From the NCBI GenBank assembly GCA_965370955.1, contig CBDUWP010000015.1, positions 1-20,438 of the forward strand: 20,438 nucleotides of DNA, given 5' to 3'. The position numbers and the translations under genes are program-made. Each line of letters opens with the position of its first letter. The first letter of the stretch is position 1. This stretch comes from CBDUWP01 sp965370955 (GTDB taxonomy: Bacteria > Planctomycetota > Phycisphaerae > Sedimentisphaerales > Anaerobacaceae). Shown piece after piece: positions 1 to 7,337 of this stretch. The notes below the pieces were generated by a model that had not been told where the DNA came from, did no database searches, and was given only the letters and a program-made list of their open reading frames with translations.

Positions 1-312
1 GAGGATATTTTGGTTTGCAGTAAATATCTGAAGCAGCTGGCAGGTAATATCGAACTTATTTCAATAGGCTATGTTGGCATCGCCAGCCTGCATGCGGCAG
101 CTGCCAACAAACAGTTATTCGATAAAGTAACAATCCGTAATTGTATTAGAACATGGGCTGAAATTATTGAATTAGGCAAAACTTTTGACCAGATGATGAG
201 CACCATCCATGGTGCACTTAGAGTTTATGATTTAGATAATCTAGCGGATATGATTGGATCTAAGCTGACGATTGAAAAGCCACTTGATCCAATGGGGGTC
301 GAAATTAAATAA
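1..312 (+). CDS. C-terminal fragment of an alpha/beta hydrolase (acetylxylan-esterase-like)
   Basis: The reading frame is open from the left window edge (gag gat att ...) to a TAA at 310-312, so this is the last ~103 residues of a longer protein and its start lies outside the window. The visible part has a GYVGIASLHAAAA stretch, a helix with a conserved Trp (RTWAEII), and a YDLDNLADMIGSKLTI ending followed by a PLDPMG motif. This pattern resembles the tail of the large secreted acetylxylan esterase / acetylhydrolase-like alpha/beta hydrolases common in planctomycetes, where the segment around the last beta-strands carries the catalytic Asp and His. The catalytic Ser nucleophile would be upstream and cannot be seen. 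Assignment is by recalled family resemblance and is moderate; another alpha/beta hydrolase subfamily is possible. The gene converges on dnaK and shares its terminator. Confidence 0.5.
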   Translation, partial: EDILVCSKYLKQLAGNIELISIGYVGIASLHAAAANKQLFDKVTIRNCIRTWAEIIELGKTFDQMMSTIHGALRVYDLDNLADMIGSKLTIEKPLDPMGVEIK

Positions 313-315
313 AAA

Positions 316-343
316 AAAGCCCAACTAGAAATAGCTGGGCTTT
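316..343 (-). terminator. Rho-independent terminator of dnaK (possibly bidirectional)
   Basis: Inverted repeat AAAGCCCA (316-323) / TGGGCTTT (336-343), extended inward by an A.C mismatch and CTA/TAG around a GAAA tetraloop. On the minus strand the stem is followed by an eight-T run (A8 at 311-318 on the plus strand), the classic intrinsic terminator form, which fits dnaK ending at 370. For the plus-strand hydrolase gene the hairpin is followed only by TTTGC, so it would be a weaker terminator in that direction. Confidence 0.85.
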
Positions 344-369
344 GCATTGATGTCTACTGAAATCGTAAA

Positions 370-2307
370 TTATTTGTCTTTAGCTTCAAATTCAGCGTCA
401 ATTACATCGTCGCCGCCTTTGGCCTTTTTATCTTCAGTATTATCTGCCGACTGGTTTTGATCGGTCTGGCCAGCTTGCTGCTGTTGAGCTGTTTGTTTCT
501 TGGCGGCTTCTTCATATAGAATTTTGCCAAGCTCTTGGCCAACTGTGGCTAAGTTCTCCTGTGCCTTCTTTATAGCTTCGACGTCGTCACCTTTTAATGT
601 TTCCTTTAAGTTATTGGCTGCGGCTTCAATGTTGCCTCTTGTTTCAGCGTTAACCTTGTCACCATGTTCCTTGAGGGTTTTCTCTGTCGAATAAACTAAT
701 TGATCGGCTTGATTTTTAATGTCAATGAACTCACGTTTTTTGCGGTCTTCTTCAGCATGAGATTCTGCGTCAACAGTCATTTTTTGAACATCTTCTTCAC
801 TTAAGCCGGAACTTGCTTTAATCTCAATCGATTGCTTCTTGCCAGTTCCTAAGTCTTTAGCTGAAACGTTCAAAATGCCATTGGCGTCAATATCAAAGGT
901 AACTTCGATTTGAGGAACGCCTCGAGGGGCGGCAGGCATATCACTCAACTGGAAACGGCCAAGTGTTCGATTGTCATTGGCGAATTCTCGCTCACCTTGC
1001 AAAACATGAATGTCAACGGAGGTCTGACTGTCAGCTGCGGTAGAGAAAACTTCCTTTTTGCTGGATGGAATCGTTGTGTTCTTTTCGATTAGTTTGGTCA
1101 TGACGCCGCCAAGAGTTTCAATGCCAAGAGATAAAGGCGTGACATCAAGAAGCAAAATATCCTTAACGTCAGAGTGGCCGGCAAGTACCGCACCCTGTAT
1201 CGCTGCGCCCATTGCGACAACCTCGTCAGGATTGATGCTGCGGTTTGGTTCCTTACCGAAAATTTCCTTAACCAATTCGCCAACTTTAGGAATTCGCGTA
1301 GAACCGCCAACTAAAAGGACTTCTACAATCTCCGATTTGGAGAGCTTGGAATCTTTTATGGCTTTGATGCAAGGATCTTTGAGACGCTCTAATGTTGATT
1401 CTGCTAAAGCTTCAAATTTACTTCTGCTTATGGTTACCTGCAGGTGCTTAGGCCCTGAAGAGTCAGCTGTGATGAAAGGCAAATTAACTGTGGATTCAAG
1501 CTGATTACTTAATTCACATTTGGCTTTTTCAGCGGCTTCTATCAGCCTTTGATGGGCCATCGGGTCTTGTCTTAAATCAATGCCCTCAGTTTTTTTGAAT
1601 TCATTAGCTAAGTGATTCATAATGACATCGTCAAGATCGTCACCGCCAAGATGCGTGTCACCATTGGTGCTTAAAACCTCAAAAATGTTGTCACCAATAT
1701 CGAGTATCGAAATATCGAAAGTACCGCCGCCAAAATCAAAAACGGCAATCTTTTCATTTTTCTTTTTCTCAAGGCCATATGCAAGCGCCGCCGCAGTTGG
1801 CTCATTTATAATACGCTCAACCTTTAAGCCTGCGATTGTTCCAGCATCTTTAGTCGCTTGTCTCTGAGCATCGTTAAAATATGCTGGGACTGTTATGACG
1901 GCACTGTCAATCTTTTCGCCAAGATAATCTTCGGCTGTTTTTTTGAGCTCCTGAAGAGTCATAGCTGAAATTTCCGGAGGAGTATATTCTTTGCCGCGTA
2001 CATCAACTTTAACCAGCTCATTGGCTCCGCCTGTGACCTTGTAAGGAACCTTAGTCTCTTCACTAGAAACCTCATTGTGACGGCGACCCATGAAACGCTT
2101 CACAGAGAATATGGTGTTGATAGGGTTGGTGACTTGTTGATGTTTGGCGATTTGGCCAACTAATCTTTCACCTTTTTCAGTGAAACCTACAACCGATGGA
2201 GTTAACCTTGAACCCGATGAATTGATCAAGACCTTCGGGGCCGAGCCTTCCATTACCGCTACCACCGAATTGGTCGTGCCTAAGTCTATTCCAATAATTT
2301 TAGCCAT
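370..2307 (-). CDS. dnaK: Chaperone protein DnaK (Hsp70)
   Basis: ATP-dependent cytoplasmic chaperone that binds exposed hydrophobic peptides and works with DnaJ and GrpE, neither of which is in this window. The 645-residue protein is full length. The nucleotide-binding domain shows the phosphate-1 motif DLGTTNS (8-14), NEPTAAALAYG (168-178), phosphate-2 DFGGGTFD (191-198) and the adenosine motif VGGSTRIP (333-340). The interdomain linker DILLLDVTPLSLG is at 383-395, followed by the beta-sandwich substrate domain and helical lid. The C-terminus has a Gln-rich linker and ends with the usual acidic DDVIDAEF tail. The ATG at 2307 is preceded by AAAGGA at a normal distance. I found no HrcA/CIRCE element upstream; a sigma70-like promoter is present instead. 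A PpiC-type foldase gene lies upstream on the same strand, but a terminator separates them. Confidence 0.98.
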   Translation of the reverse strand: MAKIIGIDLGTTNSVVAVMEGSAPKVLINSSGSRLTPSVVGFTEKGERLVGQIAKHQQVTNPINTIFSVKRFMGRRHNEVSSEETKVPYKVTGGANELVKVDVRGKEYTPPEISAMTLQELKKTAEDYLGEKIDSAVITVPAYFNDAQRQATKDAGTIAGLKVERIINEPTAAALAYGLEKKKNEKIAVFDFGGGTFDISILDIGDNIFEVLSTNGDTHLGGDDLDDVIMNHLANEFKKTEGIDLRQDPMAHQRLIEAAEKAKCELSNQLESTVNLPFITADSSGPKHLQVTISRSKFEALAESTLERLKDPCIKAIKDSKLSKSEIVEVLLVGGSTRIPKVGELVKEIFGKEPNRSINPDEVVAMGAAIQGAVLAGHSDVKDILLLDVTPLSLGIETLGGVMTKLIEKNTTIPSSKKEVFSTAADSQTSVDIHVLQGEREFANDNRTLGRFQLSDMPAAPRGVPQIEVTFDIDANGILNVSAKDLGTGKKQSIEIKASSGLSEEDVQKMTVDAESHAEEDRKKREFIDIKNQADQLVYSTEKTLKEHGDKVNAETRGNIEAAANNLKETLKGDDVEAIKKAQENLATVGQELGKILYEEAAKKQTAQQQQAGQTDQNQSADNTEDKKAKGGDDVIDAEFEAKDK

Positions 2308-2361
2308 TTGTCTGATCCTTTCTTATATTTTTGCAACTTTTAATCGCATCGCTAAATTTTT

Positions 2362-2390
2362 CATATAGATATAAGCAAATGGTGTGCCAA
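2362..2390 (-). promoter_or_regulatory. Predicted sigma70-type promoter of dnaK
   Basis: Read on the minus strand: -35 TTGGCA (2385-2390), 17-bp spacer, -10 TATATG (2362-2367). Transcription would begin near 2355 and give a leader of about 48 nt containing the AAAGGA ribosome site. This is a prediction from sequence match only. Confidence 0.55.
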
Positions 2391-2515
2391 GCTGTGATGC
2401 CTAAAATTATTTTGTTGTAATCGTTTTCTTAATCGTAAGTTATGACAATTGATATACAAAAGGAGGTCTGTGTTAGGAAATGGGTTTTTATGCCAAAATG
2501 GCAGTTAACACCGCC

Positions 2516-2547
2516 AAAAAAAGGCCGCAACATTTTAGTTGCGGCCT
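2516..2547 (-). terminator. Strong intrinsic terminator after the PpiC-type foldase gene
   Basis: Perfect 10-bp inverted repeat AGGCCGCAAC (2522-2531) / GTTGCGGCCT (2538-2547) with loop ATTTTA. On the minus strand it is followed by seven T residues (A7 at 2516-2522 on the plus strand). It sits 35 bp beyond the stop codon of the foldase gene and before the dnaK promoter, so the two chaperone genes are separate transcription units. Confidence 0.92.
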
Positions 2548-2582
2548 CAGAATTACGATTGTTATGTTTTTGTGACAAAATT

Positions 2583-3746
2583 TTATTGAAGCACAGGGGC
2601 TTTAGCTGGAGCCATTAGTGAACCTTTTGGATAAACTATTTTAGCTTCATCTCTTAGCTGCTGGATATAGCTTTGAGCAAGCTGCGATTGTTTTTGACGT
2701 TTCAATGCTTCTTTTATCTTTTCTTTGGCTTCATCAAAACTGTCTGTTTTTGCTGCATTTTTAGAATTTACCTTTATGATGTGATAGCCGAAGTTTGTTT
2801 CTACAATATCACTTACTTGGCCAGCGGCAAGGGCAAAAGCTGCTTGTTCAAATGCCGGAACCATCTGACCTTTGCCAAAATCGCCAAGATTACCGCCTCT
2901 AGCAGAAGACGGACAAGACGAATGTTCTTTGGCTAACTCAGCAAAATCTTTACCGCTTTTTACTTCCTTCAAAAGAGTGTCAATCTTTTCTCGGGCTTGT
3001 TTCTTAAATGTTTCTGTATCAACCGAATTGTCGTCAGATTTAGTGCTGATCAATATATGACTGGCGTTTACGGTTTCAGGACGCTGGAATTTTTTGGCAT
3101 TTTGGTCATAGTAAGTTTTAACTTCTGCATCTGTTACATTGATTTGATTGCCCAATTCTTTTTCCATGAGCATTTCGTATTTCATTCCTTTTCTGATCTG
3201 TTCTTTGATTTGGCCAAAATCCTGACCACGATCAGCAGCCATTTGTTCCATTTTTTCTAAAGTCATGTCAGGGCCAGCCATTTTGGCCATTTCAAGCATC
3301 TGTTTGTTGAAATCTGCCTCTGAAATAGTCAAATTAGACTTGGCAATTTTGGCGTCTAATAGTTGCTCTACAATCATGGACTCAATAGTTTTTTGTCTGA
3401 ATTGCTGTTTGTATTGGTCAATATATTGAGGAGGCATTTTACTTGCCATTGCTTTGAGTCTTGGAGCTAGCACCTTATCAACGTCAGCTAAAGTGATGTC
3501 TTTGCCGTTGATTGTCACCATGACTGTTTTAGGGTCCATTGGAGGTGCAGCTGGGATTGCTACTTCTGGTTTTATGGCAGCTGTCGCGTTTTTGGTATTG
3601 GCGACAGGGACCTGCTGTGATTGATCAACTTGTTTGTCGACTTGGGTTTTAGATTGTGATGCGTTCTGTGCTTTTTCGTCACAGCCAGCACCAAAAATTG
3701 TAGTTGTAATGACAGCAACTAAGCAAAACAATTGAAACTTCTTCAT
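2583..3746 (-). CDS. Secreted PpiC-type peptidyl-prolyl isomerase / SurA-PrsA-like foldase, putative lipoprotein
   Basis: Predicted extracytoplasmic folding factor that isomerises Xaa-Pro bonds and chaperones exported proteins. The 387 residues begin MKKFQLFCL with a hydrophobic signal segment ending FGAGC; Cys22 is a plausible lipidation site, although the -3 residue is Gly rather than the usual Leu. A Gln/Lys/Pro-rich linker (23-70) leads to a SurA_N-like helical region (~75-215). A single parvulin domain (~225-327) follows, with NASHILI, the LAKEHSSCPSSARGGNLGDF stretch, MVPAFEQAAFAL and the closing FGYHIIKV. A second helical stretch closes the protein. The start is placed at ATG 3746 because AAAGGA lies 6 nt upstream. 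A TTG two codons earlier (3752) would abut the ribosome site and is unlikely. Other possible names are PrsA or SurA homologue; the exact orthology is unclear. Confidence 0.9.
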   Translation of the reverse strand: MKKFQLFCLVAVITTTIFGAGCDEKAQNASQSKTQVDKQVDQSQQVPVANTKNATAAIKPEVAIPAAPPMDPKTVMVTINGKDITLADVDKVLAPRLKAMASKMPPQYIDQYKQQFRQKTIESMIVEQLLDAKIAKSNLTISEADFNKQMLEMAKMAGPDMTLEKMEQMAADRGQDFGQIKEQIRKGMKYEMLMEKELGNQINVTDAEVKTYYDQNAKKFQRPETVNASHILISTKSDDNSVDTETFKKQAREKIDTLLKEVKSGKDFAELAKEHSSCPSSARGGNLGDFGKGQMVPAFEQAAFALAAGQVSDIVETNFGYHIIKVNSKNAAKTDSFDEAKEKIKEALKRQKQSQLAQSYIQQLRDEAKIVYPKGSLMAPAKAPVLQ

Positions 3747-3838
3747 AACCAATCCTTTCGAAGGGCAATTAATAATGATACTACGTATCTCATTTATTTG
3801 TTTATATGGTGTTTACCAAAAAAAATATCGTAAAAAAT

Positions 3839-3878
3839 CTTATAGCGGTATTATTCCATTTGCCAAAAGATTAGTCAA
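3839..3878 (-). promoter_or_regulatory. Predicted overlapping sigma70-type promoters of the foldase gene
   Basis: Two overlapping minus-strand candidates are visible. One is TTGGCA (3861-3866), 16-bp spacer, TATAAG (3839-3844). The other is TTGACT (3873-3878), 17-bp spacer, AATAAT (3850-3855). Either would give a leader of roughly 90-105 nt before the ATG at 3746. Sequence match only. Confidence 0.45.
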
Positions 3879-4030
3879 GTCTTAACTGTTTTTACTGTCG
3901 GATAAGGAGGATTGTTCTGGAAAATATTTTTTTTATAATTTTAGCCCATTTTGACGGGTTTTAGCTGGTTTTTGCCTTTTCAAGCTTTTTGGTGTTATTT
4001 TAAACAAATGAGCAGATCAGAATAAGAAAA

Positions 4031-4058
4031 TTGACCAAATCGTAAATTGCTATATAAT
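4031..4058 (+). promoter_or_regulatory. Near-consensus sigma70 promoter of coaD, abutting the start codon
   Basis: TTGACC (4031-4036), 16-bp spacer, perfect -10 TATAAT (4053-4058). Only six bases separate the -10 box from the ATG of coaD at 4065, so the expected transcription start falls on or next to the A of the ATG. There is no room for a Shine-Dalgarno sequence, which implies a leaderless mRNA. Confidence 0.75.
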
Positions 4059-4064
4059 ATAGGC

Positions 4065-4580
4065 ATGTATAAAAAGAAAATTATAGCTGTGTATCCGGGA
4101 TCTTTTGATCCGATCACGAATGGGCATTTGGATGTTATTAAACGCGGCGCAGAGCTATTTGATGAGCTTGTAATCGCTGTCGGAATAAATGCTGTTAAAC
4201 GGCCTCTCTTTGCACCGCAACAAAGAATCGATATGATAGCAGAGTTGGTGGAAGATATGCCGAGGGTTAAAGTTGAAAGTTTTGACGGGTTAATGGTCGA
4301 ATATGCTAAAAAAAGGCAAGCGGATGTTATCCTAAGAGGCATGAGAAGTTTGACTGACGTGCATTATGAATTTAAGCTGGCTATGACTAATAGAGCAGTT
4401 GCTGGATTGGAAACAGTTTTTGTCATGACCAGTGCTGAATTTGGTTTTACAAGCTCAACCATAATAAGAGAGGTAGCGGTCTTAGGTGGTGATGTGTCGT
4501 CACTGGTGCCGCCGAATGTCGTTGAATGTTTGAAAAATATTAAAGTCGAAAAAGAGCATATTGTTGACGAAAAACTTTAG
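4065..4580 (+). CDS. coaD: Phosphopantetheine adenylyltransferase
   Basis: Catalyses transfer of AMP from ATP to 4'-phosphopantetheine to form dephospho-CoA, the penultimate step of coenzyme A synthesis. The 171 residues match the normal family length. The N-terminus has the nucleotidyltransferase signature YPGSFDPITNGH, with the TxGH motif at 18-21. The central substrate segment is ILRGMRSLTDVHYEFKLAMTNR and the C-terminal SSTIIREV is the (I)SSxxxR-type ATP motif. The start is set at ATG 4065, which gives the usual short lead into the first beta-strand. An in-frame TTG at 4047 lies inside the promoter spacer and would not be transcribed. No Shine-Dalgarno is present. The KtrB/TrkH gene begins 49 bp downstream and may be co-transcribed. 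Confidence 0.97.
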   Translation: MYKKKIIAVYPGSFDPITNGHLDVIKRGAELFDELVIAVGINAVKRPLFAPQQRIDMIAELVEDMPRVKVESFDGLMVEYAKKRQADVILRGMRSLTDVHYEFKLAMTNRAVAGLETVFVMTSAEFGFTSSTIIREVAVLGGDVSSLVPPNVVECLKNIKVEKEHIVDEKL

Positions 4581-4629
4581 GCCTGAGGTGATTTGGCTGA
4601 GCATGAGCAATAGCTAAAATTTGGAATTT

Positions 4630-6414
4630 ATGCGTTTAGTTTATAAAAACAAAAAGACTGAAAAGATTTTGATTGCAGTAAACTGCTTAGCTTCGGCTAT
4701 CGTGGTTAGCTGTTTTGTTCTCACCTTCGGCTTTGAAAAAATGCTGATCAATCATACCTTAAGCTATATCTTACTTGTCACTATGCTGGCTGTGTTTACT
4801 GTCGGAAAATTTGTAAGGTTGTTCAATTGCTACTCAAGGCTGGATTATTTGAAGACGCATTGGGCACAAATACCACTTTTATTGATACTGATTTTTGTTG
4901 TAGCAGGATGTGGAAGATGGTTCGCTTGCGAAAAGCCATTTGTTGTGAGATATTTTGCCATAGGCATATACAACATTGTACAGGTTTTGATTAAAATTTG
5001 TAGAGCGGTTGTGGATGCCGCCGCCAGTGGTAAAAATCCGACAAAAATATTGAGCATTAGTTTTTTGGTATTGATCTTAGCTGGAGCAGGTTTGTTAATG
5101 CTGCCGAAATCTTCAGCTCACACGCAGTCTATTGGATTTGTCGATGCGTTGTTTACCTCCACAAGTGCCACCTGCGTAACAGGGCTTATCGTTCTCGATA
5201 CCGGTAAAGATTTTAGCCTAATGGGCCAAATGATTATATTGTCACTGATACAACTGGGCGGATTAGGGATAGTGTTGTTTGGTGCTATTTTGGCATTGCT
5301 ATTGGGACAGGCTCTGACTTTACGTGAATCTGTAGCTATGAAGGATTTACTTAGCACCAGCACCATTAGCAGAATCGGAAACATGATCGCCTTCATATTT
5401 GTGGGGACTGTGGTGATTGAAATCTTAGGGGCATTAGCAATGTTTGGCCTTTTAGATAGAGCGTCAAATGTTGATTTGAGCCTGCATCAAAAATGGTTCT
5501 ACAGTATTTTTCATTCGATAAGTGCGTTTTGTAATGCAGGTTTTAGCCTTTTTGGAAATAGTTTTATTGGGTACAAAAGAAGCTGGCAGATATATGCTGT
5601 TATTTGTCCCTTGATTATTTTGGGCGGGCTGGGATTTGGTGTTTTATATAATTTATTTATCGTTGGGTCGGATAAAATTCATAGATTTATTGAAAACCAT
5701 TTCAATGACCGAAGGCATTTTCTTAGGCAAACGCCCAAACCTTTAATGCTTCAAACGAAAATAGTCTTGGTGACAACGCTGGTTTTGATTGTGGCTGGTA
5801 TGGTTGCTATTTTGGTATTTGAGCATTATTCGCCAATTGAGACCAATGATAAATGTGGTCTGTTAGGGGCGATGTTCCAATCTATTACTGCTCGAACAGC
5901 TGGGTTTAATACGGTAAATATCAATCACTTGTCTGCTGCTTCAAAGACTGTGCTGATCTTGCTTATGTTTATTGGGGGTTCTCCCGGCTCGACAGCCGGC
6001 GGTATCAAAACTGTAACTGCAGCAGTGATATTGCTTACTGTGGTCGCGGCTCTTAGAAAAAGATCCGATGTTGAGGTGTTCAAGAGGTCTATCAAATTGG
6101 TGGTGATTGGAAGAGCTGTGACGGTCGTGGTTGTGTTTGCGATGGTATTGTTTTTGGCGACTTTTGCTCTGAGTGTTACGGAAAGTTCAAATCATTTTGG
6201 CTTTGATGATATTATATTTGAAGCAGCCTCAGCTCTTGGAACGGTAGGATTGTCAACTGGGATTACCGCTGCTTTGACAACAGCTGGGAAATTTATTATC
6301 ATTATGATTATGTTGATTGGAAGGCTGGGCCCCTTGACTTTGCTGGCTGTTTTAACGTTTAATATCAAGCCGGCAAAATATAGCTATCCAGATGAAGCCA
6401 TAATGGTCGGGTGA
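4630..6414 (+). CDS. Trk/Ktr-type potassium uptake channel subunit (TrkH/KtrB family) with extra N-terminal membrane domain
   Basis: Inner-membrane K+ (possibly Na+-coupled) translocating subunit of 595 residues. The core contains four pseudo-repeated pore loops. Their filter segments are ATCVTGL (~180-186), FCNAGFS (~300-306), RTAGFNT (~422-428) and GTVGLST (~537-543), with GGSPGSTAGGIKT between the third and fourth. About 140 residues precede the core and contain three to four additional hydrophobic helices (roughly 13-35, 43-62, 80-96, 104-125), so the protein is clearly longer than classical KtrB (~445) or TrkH (~483). The start is placed at ATG 4630, which has only a weak TGGA upstream; an in-frame TTG at 4621 is an alternative. 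The partner regulatory gene lies 157 bp downstream on the same strand. I leave the symbol open because KtrB and TrkH cannot be separated by eye. Confidence 0.93.
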   Translation: MRLVYKNKKTEKILIAVNCLASAIVVSCFVLTFGFEKMLINHTLSYILLVTMLAVFTVGKFVRLFNCYSRLDYLKTHWAQIPLLLILIFVVAGCGRWFACEKPFVVRYFAIGIYNIVQVLIKICRAVVDAAASGKNPTKILSISFLVLILAGAGLLMLPKSSAHTQSIGFVDALFTSTSATCVTGLIVLDTGKDFSLMGQMIILSLIQLGGLGIVLFGAILALLLGQALTLRESVAMKDLLSTSTISRIGNMIAFIFVGTVVIEILGALAMFGLLDRASNVDLSLHQKWFYSIFHSISAFCNAGFSLFGNSFIGYKRSWQIYAVICPLIILGGLGFGVLYNLFIVGSDKIHRFIENHFNDRRHFLRQTPKPLMLQTKIVLVTTLVLIVAGMVAILVFEHYSPIETNDKCGLLGAMFQSITARTAGFNTVNINHLSAASKTVLILLMFIGGSPGSTAGGIKTVTAAVILLTVVAALRKRSDVEVFKRSIKLVVIGRAVTVVVVFAMVLFLATFALSVTESSNHFGFDDIIFEAASALGTVGLSTGITAALTTAGKFIIIMIMLIGRLGPLTLLAVLTFNIKPAKYSYPDEAIMVG

Positions 6415-6571
6415 TGAGTGGTATGGCTGACGCGAACATTTTTTAAGTTGCTGTTTTTTTTAGAATGTTTTTGTTGACTGTGATTTTTGTGTTTGATTGT
6501 GTAACATTGTAATTTTGAAATTATAATAGAAAATTGAACTGTTTTTAATCTGCTTTTTGCAGGAGATGATA

Positions 6572-7258
6572 ATGAAACGATTCGCTGTTATTGGACTTGG
6601 AAGATTTGGACATAAGTTGGCTGTGGCACTGTCAATGAGCGGCGCAGAAGTCATTGCTATCGATAAAGACAGAACAGTTATCGAAAGTATTCGCGACCAC
6701 GTCAGTTGTGCGGTAAGGCTAGACAGTACCGATGAAGATGCGATGAGATCGCAGGGAATTGACAAGGTTGATGTCGCTATTGTTGGTATAGGCCAAAGAG
6801 CGAGAGGGTTTGAATCGGCAATTTTAACAGTGGTCAACCTAAAGCAAATGAGTGTTAAGCAGATATATGCCAGAGCGGAAAATCCGATCGAAGGTGAGGT
6901 TTTTTCCAAAGTTGGAGCAACGGAGGTGATTTATCCGGAAATTGAGGCAGCTCAAAGATGGGCTTATAAATTGATCGCTCCGCATATCGGAGAAAAAATA
7001 GATTTTGCTCCCGGCTATAGCCTCGCTAGGGTCAAGGCGCCGACTAGCTTCGATGAAAAAACTGTTATGGATTTGCAGTTGCGACAAAAATATCGCGTAA
7101 ATCTTGTAGCAATTAAACGAGGTGATCATGATAAGGTCAAAAAGCAGGAGAAAAAAGATTTAATCAATGTGCCTATGCCCAATACGATTATCTACGAGGG
7201 GGATATCTTGATGGTGGCTGGGTCGGATGTTGATTTGGCAAAATTACCACAAGAATAA
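6572..7258 (+). CDS. Potassium uptake regulatory subunit, single RCK unit (KtrA/TrkA family)
   Basis: Cytoplasmic gating ring subunit that binds nucleotide and controls the neighbouring TrkH/KtrB channel. The 228 residues contain one RCK_N Rossmann domain with VIGLGRFG (6-13) and the ribose-binding acidic residue Asp31 in VIAIDKD. The LDSTDED segment (50-56) follows, and RCK_C occupies about 140-225 and ends EGDILMVAGSDVDL. A single RCK unit resembles KtrA rather than the tandem E. coli TrkA. The start at ATG 6572 is supported by AGGAG six bases upstream; an in-frame TTG at 6557 precedes that ribosome site and is rejected. A TATAAT at 6522-6527 could be a -10 box for separate expression, but no good -35 accompanies it. 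No c-di-AMP riboswitch was recognised. Confidence 0.95.
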   Translation: MKRFAVIGLGRFGHKLAVALSMSGAEVIAIDKDRTVIESIRDHVSCAVRLDSTDEDAMRSQGIDKVDVAIVGIGQRARGFESAILTVVNLKQMSVKQIYARAENPIEGEVFSKVGATEVIYPEIEAAQRWAYKLIAPHIGEKIDFAPGYSLARVKAPTSFDEKTVMDLQLRQKYRVNLVAIKRGDHDKVKKQEKKDLINVPMPNTIIYEGDILMVAGSDVDLAKLPQE

Positions 7259-7337
7259 GGGACTACATAAATCAGATGGTTGCATTTAGCCAATGTTCTT
7301 ATTGCAAATTAAAACGATTAGCCTAATAGTGTTTTTG

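Larger units (their letters stand above)
3747..4064. other. 318-bp divergent intergenic region between the foldase gene and coaD
   Basis: The region is AT-rich and holds the minus-strand promoter candidates for the foldase gene near 3839-3878 and the plus-strand coaD promoter at 4031-4058. An AAGGAGG-like string at about 3904-3910 has no credible reading frame after it. I see no RNA gene, terminator or repeat in the remaining ~150 bp (about 3880-4030). Confidence 0.6.

Noticed and set aside
1058..1504. Long frame antisense to dnaK (148 codons) and other antisense frames over dnaK, leuA and fumarase
   Set aside because: They mirror strongly conserved genes, have no ribosome sites and show no family resemblance.
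2480..2575. Possible 31-codon plus-strand frame (MGFYAKMAVNTAKK...) after an AGGAGG at 2461-2466
   Set aside because: The ribosome-site spacing is 13 nt, the frame runs straight through the foldase terminator hairpin, and no promoter is visible.
4047..4064. Six-codon upstream extension of coaD from a TTG
   Set aside because: It lies inside the promoter spacer and -10 box, so it would not be in the mRNA.
6415..6571. Possible c-di-AMP riboswitch or promoter before the KtrA-like gene
   Set aside because: Only a TATAAT (6522-6527) with no proper -35 is visible, and no ydaO-like structured element can be recognised in 157 bp.
7317..7327. Palindrome ATTAGCCTAAT between the convergent KtrA-like and rluD genes
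   Set aside because: It is AT-rich, has no loop or T-tract, and is too short to be a terminator.
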